Below, piece after piece: positions 62,925 to 64,000 of a DNA stretch of 64,000 nt. Made by a program: the position numbers and the translations under genes. Source of the stretch: Alphaproteobacteria bacterium (GTDB lineage Bacteria; Pseudomonadota; Alphaproteobacteria; CAAGCB01; CAG-977); the NCBI GenBank assembly GCA_900768465.1, contig CAAGCY010000006.1:62001-126000 (forward strand), in the 5' to 3' direction. The notes beneath the pieces were generated by a model, which worked only from the letters and a program-made list of their open reading frames with translations, did no database searches and was not told where the DNA came from. Numbering within the stretch: position 1 is the first letter of the stretch; every line of letters starts with the position of its first letter.

Positions 62925-64000
62925 ATGAATGAACGCTTGACCGCCATCCGCGAATGGATGCTGAAAAACGGATTTTTCGGATTGGTCGTGCCGCGCGCCG
63001 ACGAATTCCAAGGCGAATACGTCGCTCCCGCATCCGAACGGCTGGCGTGGCTGACGGGGTTCACGGGGTCGGCGGGCGAAGCGGTGATTTTCCTTGACCG
63101 CGCGTTTTTGTTCGTCGACGGTCGCTATATCCTGCAAGCGCAAAAGGAAACCGATGAAAAGCAAATCACCGTCATTCAAACGCCCGACGCGCAGGCGGGG
63201 GATTGGCTGTTCGCCGCATTGCCCCAAGGCGCGGTCATCGGCTACAATTCTTGGCTCTACACCCCGTCCAAAGTCAACAGAATGAAAGCCGCGGGGTCAA
63301 AGAACGGAGCCATTTTCGCCCCCGTTCCCGTTGACCCGATTGACCTTTTGTGGCAGGACAGACCGCGCGGCGGCGGCGGTTGGGCGGTCGCTTTGCCCGA
63401 ACAGTACACGGGATTGGACAGCACGTCCAAAATCGCAGACATTACGGCGGCTTTGGGCGTTGACCAAGACGACGCGCTGTTGCTGACCAACCCCGAATCC
63501 GTTATGTGGATTTTAAACGTCCGCGGCAACGACATTCCTTTCATCCCGTTGGTTCAGTCATTCGGCATTTTGTATAAAAGCGGGACTTTTCAATGGTTTG
63601 TCGATACAAACAAAATAACGGATTCGCTCAAGCGGCAGCTCAGCCCTCTGGTGGAAATCGTGCCGATGTCCGCTTTTGCGCAAGTGCTGGACGTTTTGGC
63701 GGCTCAGCATGCCAAAGTGTGTTTGGATACGACGAACTGTTCGGCATGGGCGTATAACAAGCTGTCCGACGGCGGCGCGGTCATTCATGACAAGGAAGAC
63801 CCGTGCATGTTGCGCAAAGCCTGCAAGAATATCACGGAACGCAACGGCGCTGTCAATGCTCACGTCAAAGACGGCGCGGCGGTTTGCCGCTTTCTGGCGT
63901 GGTTCGACGAACAAGCCCCCAAAGGCGGCTTGACCGAAATGGACGCGGTTTTGAAAATGCACGATTTCCGCGCCGAAAATCCGCTGTACCGCGGCGAAAG
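62925..64000 (+). CDS. Aminopeptidase P family protein, N-terminal part (runs off the window end)
   Basis: About 358 residues are visible. The creatinase-like N-terminal domain (PRADEFQGEYVAPASERLAW, then TGFTGSAGEAVIF and FVDGRYILQA) and a second one from about 170 (LLTNPESVMWILNVRGNDIP) are those of long three-domain bacterial/eukaryotic X-Pro aminopeptidases. The metal-binding catalytic domain starts near the end (KNITERNGAVNAHVKDGAAV). The enzyme removes an N-terminal residue before proline. AAAGGGG precedes the ATG. Confidence 0.9.
   Translation, partial: MNERLTAIREWMLKNGFFGLVVPRADEFQGEYVAPASERLAWLTGFTGSAGEAVIFLDRAFLFVDGRYILQAQKETDEKQITVIQTPDAQAGDWLFAALPQGAVIGYNSWLYTPSKVNRMKAAGSKNGAIFAPVPVDPIDLLWQDRPRGGGGWAVALPEQYTGLDSTSKIADITAALGVDQDDALLLTNPESVMWILNVRGNDIPFIPLVQSFGILYKSGTFQWFVDTNKITDSLKRQLSPLVEIVPMSAFAQVLDVLAAQHAKVCLDTTNCSAWAYNKLSDGGAVIHDKEDPCMLRKACKNITERNGAVNAHVKDGAAVCRFLAWFDEQAPKGGLTEMDAVLKMHDFRAENPLYRGE

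Overview
The window looks like a chromosomal piece of an alphaproteobacterium with an anaerobic or fermentative lifestyle, probably host-associated (the lifestyle and habitat are inferred). Several housekeeping neighbourhoods are typical of Alphaproteobacteria: rpoZ-spoT-acpS-lepB-rnc-era-recO-parC, tatA-tatB-tatC-serS, dgt-argS-SPOR protein-nagZ, and rlpA-dacA-tmk-holB-tatD-metallohydrolase. A HydF maturase for [FeFe]-hydrogenase and a fused ADP-forming acyl-CoA synthetase suggest H2- and acetate-producing fermentation. The base composition is near 50% GC, and genes are packed into operons with many 1-11 bp overlaps.

Layout. 1-1494: the 5' end of an autotransporter-like gene and a small outer-membrane barrel, both on the minus strand. 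1592-5143: an MFS exporter, HtpX, a family 5 uracil-DNA glycosylase and a NYN-domain protein. 5254-13520: the stringent-response, RNA-processing and topoisomerase operon, followed by a pagP-type lipid A acyltransferase (13536-14081). 14082-14713: no conventional gene, but a palindrome, two well-spaced ribosome binding sites, one or two mini-ORFs and a perfect terminator. 14714-21945: a minus-strand block for cell-wall hydrolysis, thymidylate and the replication clamp loader. 22258-24718: a probably frameshifted acyltransferase, a PH-like protein, tRNA-Ser(UGA) followed by a 109-bp direct repeat, and a SixA-like phosphatase. 24867-28540: a two-gene polyphosphate operon. 28548-31554: a long structured leader and a large autotransporter-like protein. 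31593-36940: cyclophilin, coaD, gyrA, ssb and a periplasmic binding protein. 37077-39158: acyl-CoA synthetase. 39284-41532: four small lipoproteins. 41544-41826: a second copy of the structured leader, on the minus strand. 41964-44866: a TolC-family protein with an added Ig/cadherin-like domain and its partner. 44992-47137: hydF, a small lipoprotein and a TPR protein. 47208-56415: serS, tatCBA, an M50 protease, nagZ, a SPOR protein, argS, dgt and two tandem secreted HELTH-motif paralogs. 56529-64000: xthA, a CNNM/CorC-type protein, a HAD phosphatase, a UvrD/PcrA helicase, prmA and the start of an aminopeptidase P.

The most unusual signal is a pair of homologous, roughly 270-285 nt leader RNAs. 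One lies directly upstream of the autotransporter (about 28583-28867) and the other directly upstream of a lipoprotein operon (about 41814-41544, minus strand). Each has its own similar promoter, a 5' hairpin, conserved blocks, a helix with a compensatory A-U to G-C change, a conserved mini-ORF beginning MFR, two alternative partners for the same GGGGAG segment, and an intrinsic terminator about 20 bases before the start codon of the downstream gene. This architecture fits a cis-acting attenuator or riboswitch controlling surface proteins. I could not match it to an RNA family I know.
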